Below, in pieces: positions 45,739 through 54,010 of a stretch of 64,000 nt of DNA. Position numbers and translations under genes: made by a program. Below the pieces are notes generated by a model. That model saw only the letters and a list, made by a program, of their open reading frames with translations, made no database searches and was not told where the DNA came from. The DNA is taken from positions 62,001 to 126,000 of the forward strand of contig NZ_QPIX01000004.1 in NCBI RefSeq assembly GCF_003337715.1. Direction: 5' to 3'. The DNA is from Ciceribacter lividus. GTDB taxonomy: Bacteria; Pseudomonadota; Alphaproteobacteria; Rhizobiales; Rhizobiaceae. Position 1 is the stretch's first letter; the number at the start of each line of letters is the position of its first letter.

Positions 45739-46905
45739 TCAAACCTTATCCAGAAGACCACGGGCGGCCAGATTGCGGATCAAGGCAGTCGTGCCGAAGG
45801 TCCATTCCGGGCAGGCGTCGCTGCGTTCCACCCAGTTCACCAAACGACCGAGTTTCGGCGTCGAAATCTCGACGCGGTCGCCGATTTCGTGGGTAAACCC
45901 GAGGCCCGGGGCATGGCGGTCCTTCACAGGAGCGAACATCGTGCCGAGGAAGAGCACTGCGCCATCCGGATACTGATGGCTGCGGTTCAGCATCTGGGAC
46001 ACCAGGTTCTCGGGGGATCGGCTGATTGCCTCCATCGGACTTTCACCTGACATCTCGAAACCATCTTCGCCCCGCACGTTCAGCGAGACCTTCACCCGCC
46101 GCAGATCGTCGAGTGTGAAGGTCTGATCGAACAGGCGGATGAACGGCCCGATCGCACACGAGGCATTGTTGTCCTTGGCCTTCCCCAGCAGGAGTGCCGA
46201 CCGTCCCTCGACATCGCGCAGGTTGACGTCATTCCCGAGGGTCGCACCGACGATCCGCCCGTCGGTCCGAACGGCGAGAACGACTTCCGGTTCCGGATTG
46301 TTCCAGGAGGAGATCGGGTGAAGGCCGACAAGTGCGCCGCAGCCAACTGCGGACATTGGCTGTGCCTTGGTGAAGATTTCGGCATCGGGTCCGATACCGA
46401 CCTCGAGATACTGGGACCACAGACCCATCTCCTGCAGCAGGGCTTTCACGCTGGCAGCCTGCGGCGAACCCGCGACGAGACCGCGCAGACTGTCTCCGAG
46501 AACCGGAGCCAGGCGCGAGCGGATTTCCTGAGCGCGGAGCGGGTCGCCTTTGGCCTGCTCCTCGATCACCCGCTCCAGCATGCTGTCTGCGAAGGTTACG
46601 CCGGCGGCCTTGATTGCCTGCAGGTCGACGGGGGCAAGCAGGGCCCCTTCACGGCCGGACAGAAAATCGTCGAGCGATCCGAGGTCGGGGAAGGTCTTCG
46701 GCTCGCGCAATCTCGCGACCAGATCCTCGATATCGAGCAGTGACACCATTGTGGCCGCCAGCGACGTCAGATCCAGAATTCGGCCGCTCGAGACGAGGAC
46801 CGGACAGGGGCCGCCGGCGGCATTCGACCAAACGCGACCAACCAGCAGAGCATCGGCCTCCTCCGGCAGGATGGTCTCCGCATGAAGGATACGATCAGTG
46901 TTCAT
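45739..46905 (-). CDS. Fumarylacetoacetate hydrolase-family protein, probable 2-keto-3-deoxy acid-sugar enzyme
   Basis: 388 residues. The FAH fold is seen in SSWNNPEPEVVLAVRTDGRIVGATLGNDVNLRDVEGRSALLLGKAKDNNASCAIGPFI, with E-x-E and D as probable Mg ligands, and in FLGTMFAPVKDRHAPGLGFTHEIGDRVEI. An N-terminal domain of about 190 residues is longer than in plain acylpyruvases. FAH-family members are known to act on 2-keto-3-deoxy sugar acids as dehydratases or hydrolases. With the XylD-type dehydratase nearby, that is the best reading, but it is inference. GAGGAACAAGA precedes the ATG; first gene of the TRAP operon. Confidence 0.83.
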   Translation of the reverse strand: MNTDRILHAETILPEEADALLVGRVWSNAAGGPCPVLVSSGRILDLTSLAATMVSLLDIEDLVARLREPKTFPDLGSLDDFLSGREGALLAPVDLQAIKAAGVTFADSMLERVIEEQAKGDPLRAQEIRSRLAPVLGDSLRGLVAGSPQAASVKALLQEMGLWSQYLEVGIGPDAEIFTKAQPMSAVGCGALVGLHPISSWNNPEPEVVLAVRTDGRIVGATLGNDVNLRDVEGRSALLLGKAKDNNASCAIGPFIRLFDQTFTLDDLRRVKVSLNVRGEDGFEMSGESPMEAISRSPENLVSQMLNRSHQYPDGAVLFLGTMFAPVKDRHAPGLGFTHEIGDRVEISTPKLGRLVNWVERSDACPEWTFGTTALIRNLAARGLLDKV

Positions 46906-46966
46906 TCTTGTTCCTCCCCAGCTTCCCGTTTCACCGGACCGCCCTCCGAAGCGGTTCGTTGCCGTA

Positions 46967-46985
46967 TTGTCAGGATGTCAGACAA
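46967..46985. promoter_or_regulatory. Candidate GntR operator upstream of the FAH-TRAP operon
   Basis: TTGTCAGGATGTCAGACAA contains the perfect nine-base palindrome TGTCAGACA (46976-46984) and a second TGTCAG copy. It lies about 60 bases upstream of the FAH start, in the 236-base gap before the GntR gene. TCAGACAAC is shared with the site at 49402-49420. Assignment to the GntR regulator at 47142-47858 is inference. Confidence 0.5.
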
Positions 46986-47141
46986 CATTACCGCTGATCT
47001 TTTATTACTCTGTGTTGCTCGTGTCCAGCGTGGAAAGAAGCGCCGGGCGGGAAAGTTGCCGGGTCCGATCATGGCACGGTCCGACGGTCAAGAACGGCGG
47101 AGCTTGCGTGATCTGCTGCGGGAAGCTGCCGCTGCTGTCCG

Positions 47142-47858
47142 CTAGAAGGTCTCGAGTGTGAGATCGAGCCGGGATGCAGCACCAAGCAGGTGTTGGCGCA
47201 TGGCGTCGCGTGCCTTCAGCGGATCGCGCAGCGCGACGGCGTCGCGGATCACCACATGTTCGGCAATCGTCACCTCGACGATCTCCTCGAGCACGGCCGT
47301 TGCACGTGCCGCGTTGATAGCATGGCTGATCCGCTCGGCGATAAAGCCGATGAAAAGGGGGAAGTATTCGTTGTGGGTCGCGGCGGCGAGGGCGCGATGG
47401 AACGCAAGATCAGCGAGAATGCCTTGCTCGGTCCATTTTTCGGCTCCGGTCATCAGATCGAGCGCAGCGTTGAGTTGCTTCATATCCTCGGAATCATAGT
47501 GAACCGCGGCGAGGCCGGCGGCCTCGATCTCGAGTGGCATGCGGAGCTGGAAGAGACTGCGGAAACTCTCGCGGTCGACGAGCTCTTCCTGTTCGATCCG
47601 GATCGCCGGACGCGTATGCATATCCCTCACGAAGGCGCCGACGCCCTGCCGTGTTTCGACGAGCCCTTCGTTGCGCAGCTGCGCGATTGCCTCGCGCACC
47701 ACCGATCGGCTGACGCCGAACGCCTTGGCCAGAATGTGTTCGGTTGGCAGCTTGTCGCCCGGTTTGATGCGGCCCTCACCGATCTCGCGTGCGATATGGG
47801 TCGCAATCCGCGCCGGTAGATGCTCGCTTCGCCTGATCTGGCTGAAGTCTATCGCCAT
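47142..47858 (-). CDS. GntR-family regulator, FadR subfamily
   Basis: 238 residues from the ATG at 47858 (MAIDFSQIRRSEHLPARIATHIAREIGEGRIKPGDKLPTEHILAKAFGVSRSVVREAIAQLRNEGLVETRQGVGAFV), a textbook winged helix, followed by an FCD domain (FQLRMPLEIEAAGLAA, DLAFHRALAAATHNEYF, EHVVIRDAVALRD). A GTG at 47867 would add three residues but lies too close to GGGAGG. It follows the FAD-oxidase gene by 36 bases on the same strand. It probably controls both flanking acid-sugar operons. Confidence 0.92.
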   Translation of the reverse strand: MAIDFSQIRRSEHLPARIATHIAREIGEGRIKPGDKLPTEHILAKAFGVSRSVVREAIAQLRNEGLVETRQGVGAFVRDMHTRPAIRIEQEELVDRESFRSLFQLRMPLEIEAAGLAAVHYDSEDMKQLNAALDLMTGAEKWTEQGILADLAFHRALAAATHNEYFPLFIGFIAERISHAINAARATAVLEEIVEVTIAEHVVIRDAVALRDPLKARDAMRQHLLGAASRLDLTLETF

Positions 47859-47893
47859 GGAAAACACTGCCTCCCGAACAATCCTCGCTTATT

Positions 47894-49333
47894 CTACGAT
47901 AATTCCCCCAAATTCAATTGGCATCTGGGATTCATGACCATTGCCGGATCAATGGCCTTCTTGATCGCGGTCAGCAGGTGGCGCTGAACATCGGGCAGCC
48001 GCTCCTCGAAGTCGGCGCGCTTCAGCCGGCCGATGCCGTGCTCCGCGCTGATGCTGCCGTGATAGCGGTCGAGCACGGCGTTGATCGCCTTCTTGGCTGT
48101 GTGGATGCGAACCGATCGTTCGGCCGCCGATAATCCCGATGGGGGCATAACGTTCAGATGCACGTTACCATCGCCGACATGGCCGTATGACACGCAGATG
48201 CAATCCGGTGCGGCGGCCGCGACGGCAGCCTCGGCTTCCCTCACGAAGTCGGGAAGGCGCGATAGCTGCACCGAGATATCCGTGCGTAAATGCATTCCAC
48301 GTCTCGCCTGACCTTCATTCATTCCCTCCCGGAAGAGCCACAGGTTGCGCGCCTGGGCGGCGGAAGCGGCGACGACGCCGTCGATCACCAGTCCGTCCTC
48401 CAGCACATTCTCCAGGAAACGTTGCATCAATTCGTCCACGTCGACGAGGCCCGAGCCGGAAATTTCCATCAGTACATAGACGGGGCAGTCTCCGCCGATC
48501 GGCATTGCGAGATCGGGCATGGCCTCCCGGGCGAGCGTGAAGGCAATGGGAGGCATGAATTCGAAGGCGGACATGAGATCACAGCAATCGCGGCGCGCAC
48601 GCCGATACAGTTGCATGACGTCTTCCAGCGAGTTCAGCCCGAGAAGGGCGGTGGCCACACTATCAGGACAGGGCGTCAGCTTGACGGCGACGGCGGTGAC
48701 AATGCCGAGCGTACCTTCCGCGCCAATGAACAATTGCTTGAGATCGATCCCGCGGTTGTCCTTCCTGAGCGTGGAGAGGGCGTCGAAGACCGTTCCATCC
48801 GGCAGCACGACCTCCAGGCCGAGCACCAGCTCCCGCGTCATCCCGTAGCGCAGAACGTTTATGCCGCCGGCATTGGTCGAGACGTTGCCGCCGATCCGGC
48901 AGCTGCCCTGTGCTCCGAGTGCAAGAGGAAAGAACATGCCCTTCGAGGCAGCAATCTCTTTCGCCTCGGCAAGGATGCATCCGGCTTCGACGACCATAGA
49001 GAAGTCGTCGGGGTCGACGGAGCGCACGGCCTTCATCCGCTCCAGACTCAGGATCACCTGACTTTCCGGTCGATCCGGGATCGCGCCGAGAACAAGCCCG
49101 GTATTGCCGCCTTGCGGAACGATCGAAAGGCCCAATTCCAGACAGGCGCGGACCGCTTCGCACACCTCGGCAGTCGAGCGGGGTCGTATCACCGCAACAG
49201 CATTGCTGGTGACGTCGCCGTGCCAGTCGCGGCAAAAGGGCAACATTTCCGCCGCCTCGGTAAGGATCGCGGCATCGCCCATGCGGGCACGGAGAGCAGC
49301 CTGCAGATCGGCAGTGGTATAGGAGCTGTGCAT
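47894..49333 (-). CDS. FAD-linked 2-hydroxyacid dehydrogenase (D-2-hydroxyglutarate/D-lactate type)
   Basis: 479 residues of the VAO/PCMH flavoprotein fold. FAD binding: LSIVPQGGNTGLVLGA and LALGAQGSCRIGGNVSTNAGGINVLRYG. C-terminal domain: CVSYGHVGDGNVHLNVMPPSG with metal-site-type His residues and the closing SAEHGIGRLKRADF. These fit the D-2-hydroxyglutarate dehydrogenase/GlcD group, which oxidises 2-hydroxy acids into the respiratory chain. In this locus it might oxidise glycolate or another acid-sugar product. It is divergent from the DenD-like gene, sharing a promoter region with a candidate operator. Confidence 0.9.
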   Translation of the reverse strand: MHSSYTTADLQAALRARMGDAAILTEAAEMLPFCRDWHGDVTSNAVAVIRPRSTAEVCEAVRACLELGLSIVPQGGNTGLVLGAIPDRPESQVILSLERMKAVRSVDPDDFSMVVEAGCILAEAKEIAASKGMFFPLALGAQGSCRIGGNVSTNAGGINVLRYGMTRELVLGLEVVLPDGTVFDALSTLRKDNRGIDLKQLFIGAEGTLGIVTAVAVKLTPCPDSVATALLGLNSLEDVMQLYRRARRDCCDLMSAFEFMPPIAFTLAREAMPDLAMPIGGDCPVYVLMEISGSGLVDVDELMQRFLENVLEDGLVIDGVVAASAAQARNLWLFREGMNEGQARRGMHLRTDISVQLSRLPDFVREAEAAVAAAAPDCICVSYGHVGDGNVHLNVMPPSGLSAAERSVRIHTAKKAINAVLDRYHGSISAEHGIGRLKRADFEERLPDVQRHLLTAIKKAIDPAMVMNPRCQLNLGELS

Positions 49334-49401
49334 TTTCGGGCCTTCATGATCTTCGGGTATGGCTCAGCGGAGCAAATAGTCTATTCTCAATCGGACCATA
49401 T

Positions 49402-49420
49402 AAGGTTATCAGACAACCTT
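49402..49420. promoter_or_regulatory. Candidate GntR operator in the divergent denD-like/FAD-oxidase promoter
   Basis: AAGGTTATCAGACAACCTT is a 19-base palindrome with one mismatched pair, centred between the FAD-oxidase start (49333) and the DenD-like start (49470). It shares TCAGACAAC with the site upstream of the FAH gene. Its size and symmetry suit a dimeric GntR/FadR protein; the nearest such gene is the GntR regulator just downstream of the FAD oxidase. Confidence 0.6.
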
Positions 49421-49469
49421 ACAACATAATTTGATGCGCGATCTGGTGCGCCCTGGGGGAGAAGTCTTC

Positions 49470-50453
49470 ATGCACGTTCTTATCATCGGTGCAGCAGGAA
49501 TGGTTGGGCGCAAGCTCGCGGCCCGTCTTGCTGAGTCAGGCAGCCTCGGAGGTCATCCGATCGAGGCAATGACCTTGACGGACGTAGTGACGCCGGAAGC
49601 CCCTGCCGGGTACGCCGGCAAGGTCGTAACCGAGGTCGCCGATCTGTCGGCTCCCGGCGCGGCGGGAAGACTCATAGCTGCGCGGCCTGACGTCATCTTC
49701 CATCTGGCGGCGATCGTTTCCGGCGAGGCCGAACTCGACTTCGACAAGGGCTATCGTATCAATCTCGACGGCACCCGTTACCTGTTCGACGCGATTCGGG
49801 AGGCCAATAACGATGAGGGCTATCGGCCGCGTGTCGTCTTCACCTCGTCGATCGCCGTCTTCGGTGCGCCCTTGCCCTATCCCATTCCCGATGACTTCCA
49901 TTCGACGCCGCTCACCAGCTACGGAACGCAGAAAGCCATCTGTGAGCTGTTGCTGGCCGACTACAGCCGTCGCGGCTTTTTTGACGGAATCGGAATCCGG
50001 CTGCCGACGATATGCATCCGGCCTGGAAAGCCGAACAAGGCTGCCTCCGGCTTCTTTTCGAGCATTCTGCGTGAGCCTCTGGCCGGACAGGAGGCCGTCC
50101 TGCCCGTCAGCGAGGATGTCCGCCACTGGCACGCTTCACCGCGCTCGGCCGTGGGATTCCTCGTTCATGGTGCCACGATCGATCTCGAAAAGGTCGGGCC
50201 CCGCCGGAACCTCTCCATGCCGGGCCTGAGTGCGACCGTCGGCGAGCAGATCGAGGCACTCCGGCGAGTTGCCGGCGAGAAGGCGGTCCGGCTTATCCGA
50301 CGTGAGCCGGACGAGATGATCATGAAGATGGTTGCCGGATGGGCGCCGGGCTTCGAGGCCAAGCGTGCGACGGCTCTTGGCTTTGTCGCCGAAAAGTCGT
50401 TCGATGAGATCATTCGCGTTCACATCGAAGACGAGATGGTAGGAAAGCTGTGA
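49470..50453 (+). CDS. NAD-dependent epimerase/dehydratase family, D-erythronate dehydrogenase (DenD)-like
   Basis: 327 residues from the ATG at 49470 with GGGGGAGAAG upstream; the frame reaches 49431 without support. An extended SDR: GAAGMVG at 7-13, S126/S127, Y151 and K155 (SYGTQKA). The texts DVIFHLAAIVSGEAELDFDKGYRINLDGTR and GIGIRLPTICIRPGKPNKAASGFFSSILREPLAG fit the DenD family, which oxidises D-erythronate at C2 in four-carbon acid-sugar catabolism. The matching kinase and isomerase genes are absent here, so the substrate may differ. Its stop overlaps the next start (GTGA). Confidence 0.85.
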   Translation: MHVLIIGAAGMVGRKLAARLAESGSLGGHPIEAMTLTDVVTPEAPAGYAGKVVTEVADLSAPGAAGRLIAARPDVIFHLAAIVSGEAELDFDKGYRINLDGTRYLFDAIREANNDEGYRPRVVFTSSIAVFGAPLPYPIPDDFHSTPLTSYGTQKAICELLLADYSRRGFFDGIGIRLPTICIRPGKPNKAASGFFSSILREPLAGQEAVLPVSEDVRHWHASPRSAVGFLVHGATIDLEKVGPRRNLSMPGLSATVGEQIEALRRVAGEKAVRLIRREPDEMIMKMVAGWAPGFEAKRATALGFVAEKSFDEIIRVHIEDEMVGKL

Positions 50454-51349
50454 TCGATACCAGCCACAATGGGCTTCCGAGTATCGCTTTTCTCGGTACG
50501 GGCCTGATGGGCGCGCCGATGGCTCGGCGCCTGCTTGGTGCCGGCTTCAAAGTGACGGTCTGGAACAGGGACATGTCCAAGGCGGAGGCGCTGCGTTCGG
50601 CAGGCGCAGATGTCGCTGCAACGCCGGCGGATGCTGCGCGCGGCGTCGACGTCGTGTTCACGATGTTGAGCGACGGCAAGGCGGTGGAGGAAGTTCTCTT
50701 CACGTCCGGTTGTGCGGACGTCCTTCGTCCCGGCACCGTTCTGGTCGACACGAGTTCGATCGCACCGCCGATCGCGAAAGACCACGCGGCGCGGCTTGCG
50801 GCGCGCGGGATACACCATCTCGATGCACCCGTTTCTGGAGGTGTCGTCGGAGCAGAAGCCGGCACTTTGGCTATCATGGCCGGCGGGGATGCTGCAGTCG
50901 TTGAGCGTCTCGCGGCCGTCTTCGCCGCGCTCGGTCGGGTGACCCATGTCGGTCCGAGCGGTGCGGGGCAAATCTGCAAGCTCGCCAATCAGCAGATCGT
51001 CGCGATCACGATCGGCGCGGTGGCCGAGGCGATGGTGCTGGTCGAGGCTGGTGGGGCCTCCCGGGAGAGGTTCCGAGAGGCAATACGCGGAGGGTTCGCC
51101 GAAAGCCGGATCCTGGAATTGCACGGTGCCCGGATGATCGCCCGCGACTTCAAACCAGGCGGTCCCTCGCGGCTGCAGCTGAAGGACCTCGACGCGGTCA
51201 TGTCGATGGCCGACCAGTATTCGCTCGAGCTGCCGCTGACGGAGCGGGTTCGAAGCGAGTTTTCCGAATTCGTCGCTGCCGGCGGTGGAGAGCAGGATCA
51301 CAGTGCCTTGCTTCTCCACCTCGAACGGTTGAACGGACACAAGGCATAA
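50450..51349 (+). CDS. Beta-hydroxyacid dehydrogenase (3-hydroxyisobutyrate/tartronate-semialdehyde reductase family)
   Basis: 299 residues from a GTG at 50450. Rossmann motif IAFLGTGLMGAPMARRL (GTGLMG at 16-21), substrate loop DAPVSGGVVGAEAGTL near 126-140, catalytic K177 in GQICKLANQ, and a helical C-terminal half. Family members include GarR/GlxR, L-threonate dehydrogenase LtnD and 3-hydroxyisobutyrate dehydrogenase; sequence alone does not separate them. Next to a DenD-like gene, LtnD or tartronate-semialdehyde reductase is likeliest. Translationally coupled to the gene before. Confidence 0.87.
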   Translation: MIDTSHNGLPSIAFLGTGLMGAPMARRLLGAGFKVTVWNRDMSKAEALRSAGADVAATPADAARGVDVVFTMLSDGKAVEEVLFTSGCADVLRPGTVLVDTSSIAPPIAKDHAARLAARGIHHLDAPVSGGVVGAEAGTLAIMAGGDAAVVERLAAVFAALGRVTHVGPSGAGQICKLANQQIVAITIGAVAEAMVLVEAGGASRERFREAIRGGFAESRILELHGARMIARDFKPGGPSRLQLKDLDAVMSMADQYSLELPLTERVRSEFSEFVAAGGGEQDHSALLLHLERLNGHKA

Positions 51350-51360
51350 GGTGAGAAGAC

Positions 51361-53145
51361 ATGACTGAGGACAAGAAGGAACGGCGCAGATTGCGCTCGC
51401 AGGATTGGTTCGACAACCCGGACCATGCCGACATGACGGCGCTCTACCTCGAGCGCTTCATGAATTACGGCATCACGCCGGAGGAACTGAGGTCCGGAAA
51501 ACCGATCATCGGGATCGCCCAGAGCGGCAGTGATCTCAATCCCTGCAATCGCCACCACCTCGAACTTGCCCGCCGCGTCCGCGACGGCATTCGCGATGCC
51601 GGGGGTATTCCGATCGAGTTTCCGACTCACCCCCTGTTCGAGAATTGCAAGCGGCCCACGGCAGCGCTCGATCGCAACCTCGCCTATCTCGGCCTCGTCG
51701 AGATCCTCTATGGTTATCCGCTTGACGGGGTCGTCCTCACGACGGGTTGTGACAAGACCACACCGTCCTCTCTGATGGCCGCTTCCACCGTCAATATTCC
51801 GGCGATTGTGCTCTCCGGTGGCCCGATGCTCGACGGATGGCACGACGGTGATCTCGTCGGCTCCGGCACCGTGATCTGGCGCTCGCGGCGCAAGTATGCG
51901 GCGGGCGAGATCTCGCGCGAGGAGTTTCTGGAGGCCGCGCTCGATTCCGCGCCCTCGGTCGGCCATTGCAACACGATGGGAACCGCCTCGACCATGAACG
52001 CCATGGCCGAGGCGCTCGGCATGTCGTTGACTGGTTGTGCCGCCATTCCGGCGGCTTACCGCGAACGTGGGCAGATGGCATACCGGACCGGGCGCCGCGC
52101 CGTCGAACTCGTGCTCGAAGACGTGAAGCCTTCCGATATCCTTACCCGTGAAGCTTTTCTCAACGCGATCTGCGTCAATTCGGCAATCGGCGGCTCGACG
52201 AATGCACAGCCGCATCTCGCAGCGATGGCGAAGCACGCAGGAGTCGAGCTCTATCCGGAGGACTGGCAGGTCCACGGCTACGACATCCCGCTTCTTGCCA
52301 ATGTACAGCCGGCCGGCGCCTATCTCGGCGAACGTTTCCATCGTGCGGGGGGCGTCCCTGCTGTCATGTGGGAACTCCTGAAAGCCGGCAAGCTGGACGG
52401 CGGCTGTCCGACGGTGACCGGCAAGACGATGGCGGAAAATCTTGAAGGAAGGGAGGCATGTGACCGCGAGGTGATCCGTTCGTTCGACGCGCCGCTCAAG
52501 GAGCGCGCCGGCTTCCTCGTCCTCAAGGGCAATCTCTTCGATTTCGCCATCATGAAGATGAGCGTCGTCTCGGAAGAATTCCGCGCCCGCTATCTTCGTG
52601 ATCCGGGACGCGAAGGCGTATTCGAAGGAAAGGCGGTGGTATTCGACGGATCCGAGGACTACCACCGCAATATCAACAATCCGGAGCTCGGAATCGACGA
52701 GAACACCATTCTCGTCATCCGTGGTGCGGGACCGCGTGGATGGCCGGGTTCGGCCGAGGTCGTCAACATGCAGCCGCCGGACGCTCTCCTCAAGCGCGGC
52801 ATCATGAGCCTGCCGACGATCGGCGACGGCCGTCAGTCTGGAACGGCCGACAGTCCGTCGATCCTGAACGCGTCCCCCGAAAGTGCGGCGGGTGGCGGGC
52901 TGTCCTGGCTCAGGAATGGCGACGTCATCCGCATCGATTTCAACAATGGCCGTTGTGATGCACTTGTGGAGGATGCCGAGATCGCAAGACGCAAAACGGA
53001 AGGTCTGCCCGCTGTGCCTCCGGACGCGACGCCCTGGCAGATGATTTATCGCAAGACAGTGACCCAGCTGTCTGACGGTGCGGTGATCGAAGGGGCGCCG
53101 GAGTTCCGCAAACTGGCCGAAAAGCTGCCACGGCATAACCACTAA
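51361..53145 (+). CDS. IlvD/EDD-family sugar-acid dehydratase, D-xylonate dehydratase type
   Basis: 594 residues. [25 protein letters not shown] and the ending KLPRHNH are the pattern I know from Caulobacter XylD-type enzymes, distinct from IlvD. The [2Fe-2S] ligands C62 (DLNPCNRHH), C130 (TTGCDKTT) and C203 (GHCNTMG) are all present with the spacing of the xylonate dehydratase. It dehydrates a C5 (perhaps C6) sugar acid to a 2-keto-3-deoxy acid. L-arabonate dehydratases are close relatives, so D-xylonate is not certain. AAGGTGAG precedes the ATG. Confidence 0.92.
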   Translation: MTEDKKERRRLRSQDWFDNPDHADMTALYLERFMNYGITPEELRSGKPIIGIAQSGSDLNPCNRHHLELARRVRDGIRDAGGIPIEFPTHPLFENCKRPTAALDRNLAYLGLVEILYGYPLDGVVLTTGCDKTTPSSLMAASTVNIPAIVLSGGPMLDGWHDGDLVGSGTVIWRSRRKYAAGEISREEFLEAALDSAPSVGHCNTMGTASTMNAMAEALGMSLTGCAAIPAAYRERGQMAYRTGRRAVELVLEDVKPSDILTREAFLNAICVNSAIGGSTNAQPHLAAMAKHAGVELYPEDWQVHGYDIPLLANVQPAGAYLGERFHRAGGVPAVMWELLKAGKLDGGCPTVTGKTMAENLEGREACDREVIRSFDAPLKERAGFLVLKGNLFDFAIMKMSVVSEEFRARYLRDPGREGVFEGKAVVFDGSEDYHRNINNPELGIDENTILVIRGAGPRGWPGSAEVVNMQPPDALLKRGIMSLPTIGDGRQSGTADSPSILNASPESAAGGGLSWLRNGDVIRIDFNNGRCDALVEDAEIARRKTEGLPAVPPDATPWQMIYRKTVTQLSDGAVIEGAPEFRKLAEKLPRHNH

Positions 53146-53181
53146 CCGTTCGTCGGCGGGGCACAGTATCCTTAGCCGGCG

Positions 53182-53949
53182 TCAGATGACGGCGCTCATG
53201 CCACCGTCCACGTAGATGATCTGGCCGTTGACGTAATCGGACGCGGAGGAGGCGAGAAAGATCGCCGTGCCGACGAGTTCCTCAGGCTTGCCCCAGCGTC
53301 GCGACGGAGTCCGCGCCTTCACCCATGCGTCGAATTGCGGATTGGAGGTCAGGGCCCGGTTCATGTCGGTCAGCATGTAGCCGGGGCCGATTGCGTTGGC
53401 CTGGATGCCGTGCTCCGCCCATTCGGCGGTCATCGCCTGGGTCAGCATCTTGATGCCGCCCTTCGCGGCTGTATAGGGCGCTATGGTCGGCCGTGCGAGA
53501 CCGCTCATCAGCGAGCCGATGTTGATGACCTTGCCGCGCCCGCGTGGAATCATGCGTTTGGCTGCCTCGCGCCCGACGATGAAGGCACTTGTGAGATTGG
53601 TGTCGATGACGGAGCGCCACTCGTCGAGCGACAGCTCGACCATCGGCTTGCGAAGCTGGATGCCGGCATTGTTCACAAGGATGTCGACCTCCAGCCCCTC
53701 GGCGTCCAGCGTGGCGAAGGCCCCGACCACCGATTCCTCGTTTGTCACGTCGAAGGCGGCAGTTCTGACGGAAAGGCCGTCGGCTCTCAGGCTGGCGGCG
53801 CTTTCCTCCAGGCGTGCCGTGTTGGTCCCATTGATCACGAGGGTTGCGCCGGCATGGCCGAGCGCCCGGGCGATGGCATAACCAAGGCCGCGCGAGGAGC
53901 CGGTGACAAGTGCCGTCCGGCCGGTGAGATCAAAAGAATAACTCTGCAA
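53182..53949 (-). CDS. SDR oxidoreductase, gluconate 5-dehydrogenase-like
   Basis: 255 residues from a TTG at 53949 preceded by GGGAGAACGAC; a longer frame to 53994 has no ribosome site. TGSSRGLG at 16-23, NNAG at 93-96, catalytic S146, Y159 and K163. SFDLTGRTALVTGSSRGLGYAIARAL at the start and ANAIGPGYMLTDMNRALTSNPQFDAWVKARTPSRRWGKPEEL near the end fit the IdnO/Gno group, which reduces 5-ketogluconate or related keto acids. It converges with the dehydratase gene, 36 bases apart. Confidence 0.87.
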   Translation of the reverse strand: MQSYSFDLTGRTALVTGSSRGLGYAIARALGHAGATLVINGTNTARLEESAASLRADGLSVRTAAFDVTNEESVVGAFATLDAEGLEVDILVNNAGIQLRKPMVELSLDEWRSVIDTNLTSAFIVGREAAKRMIPRGRGKVINIGSLMSGLARPTIAPYTAAKGGIKMLTQAMTAEWAEHGIQANAIGPGYMLTDMNRALTSNPQFDAWVKARTPSRRWGKPEELVGTAIFLASSASDYVNGQIIYVDGGMSAVI

Positions 53950-54010
53950 GTCGTTCTCCCTGGAAACTTGCTGTTCCGGCGAGGCGGCAGCCACCGCTTT
54001 CCGGCGTATT

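Noticed and set aside
46882-47161. Two overlapping 87-codon plus-strand frames in the gap before the GntR gene
   Set aside because: No ribosome site, Cys/Arg-rich products without similarity, and they overlap the FAH start and a candidate operator.
51298-53142. 614-codon open frame on the minus strand
   Set aside because: Antisense mirror of the XylD-type dehydratase gene; composition is that of a reversed coding frame.
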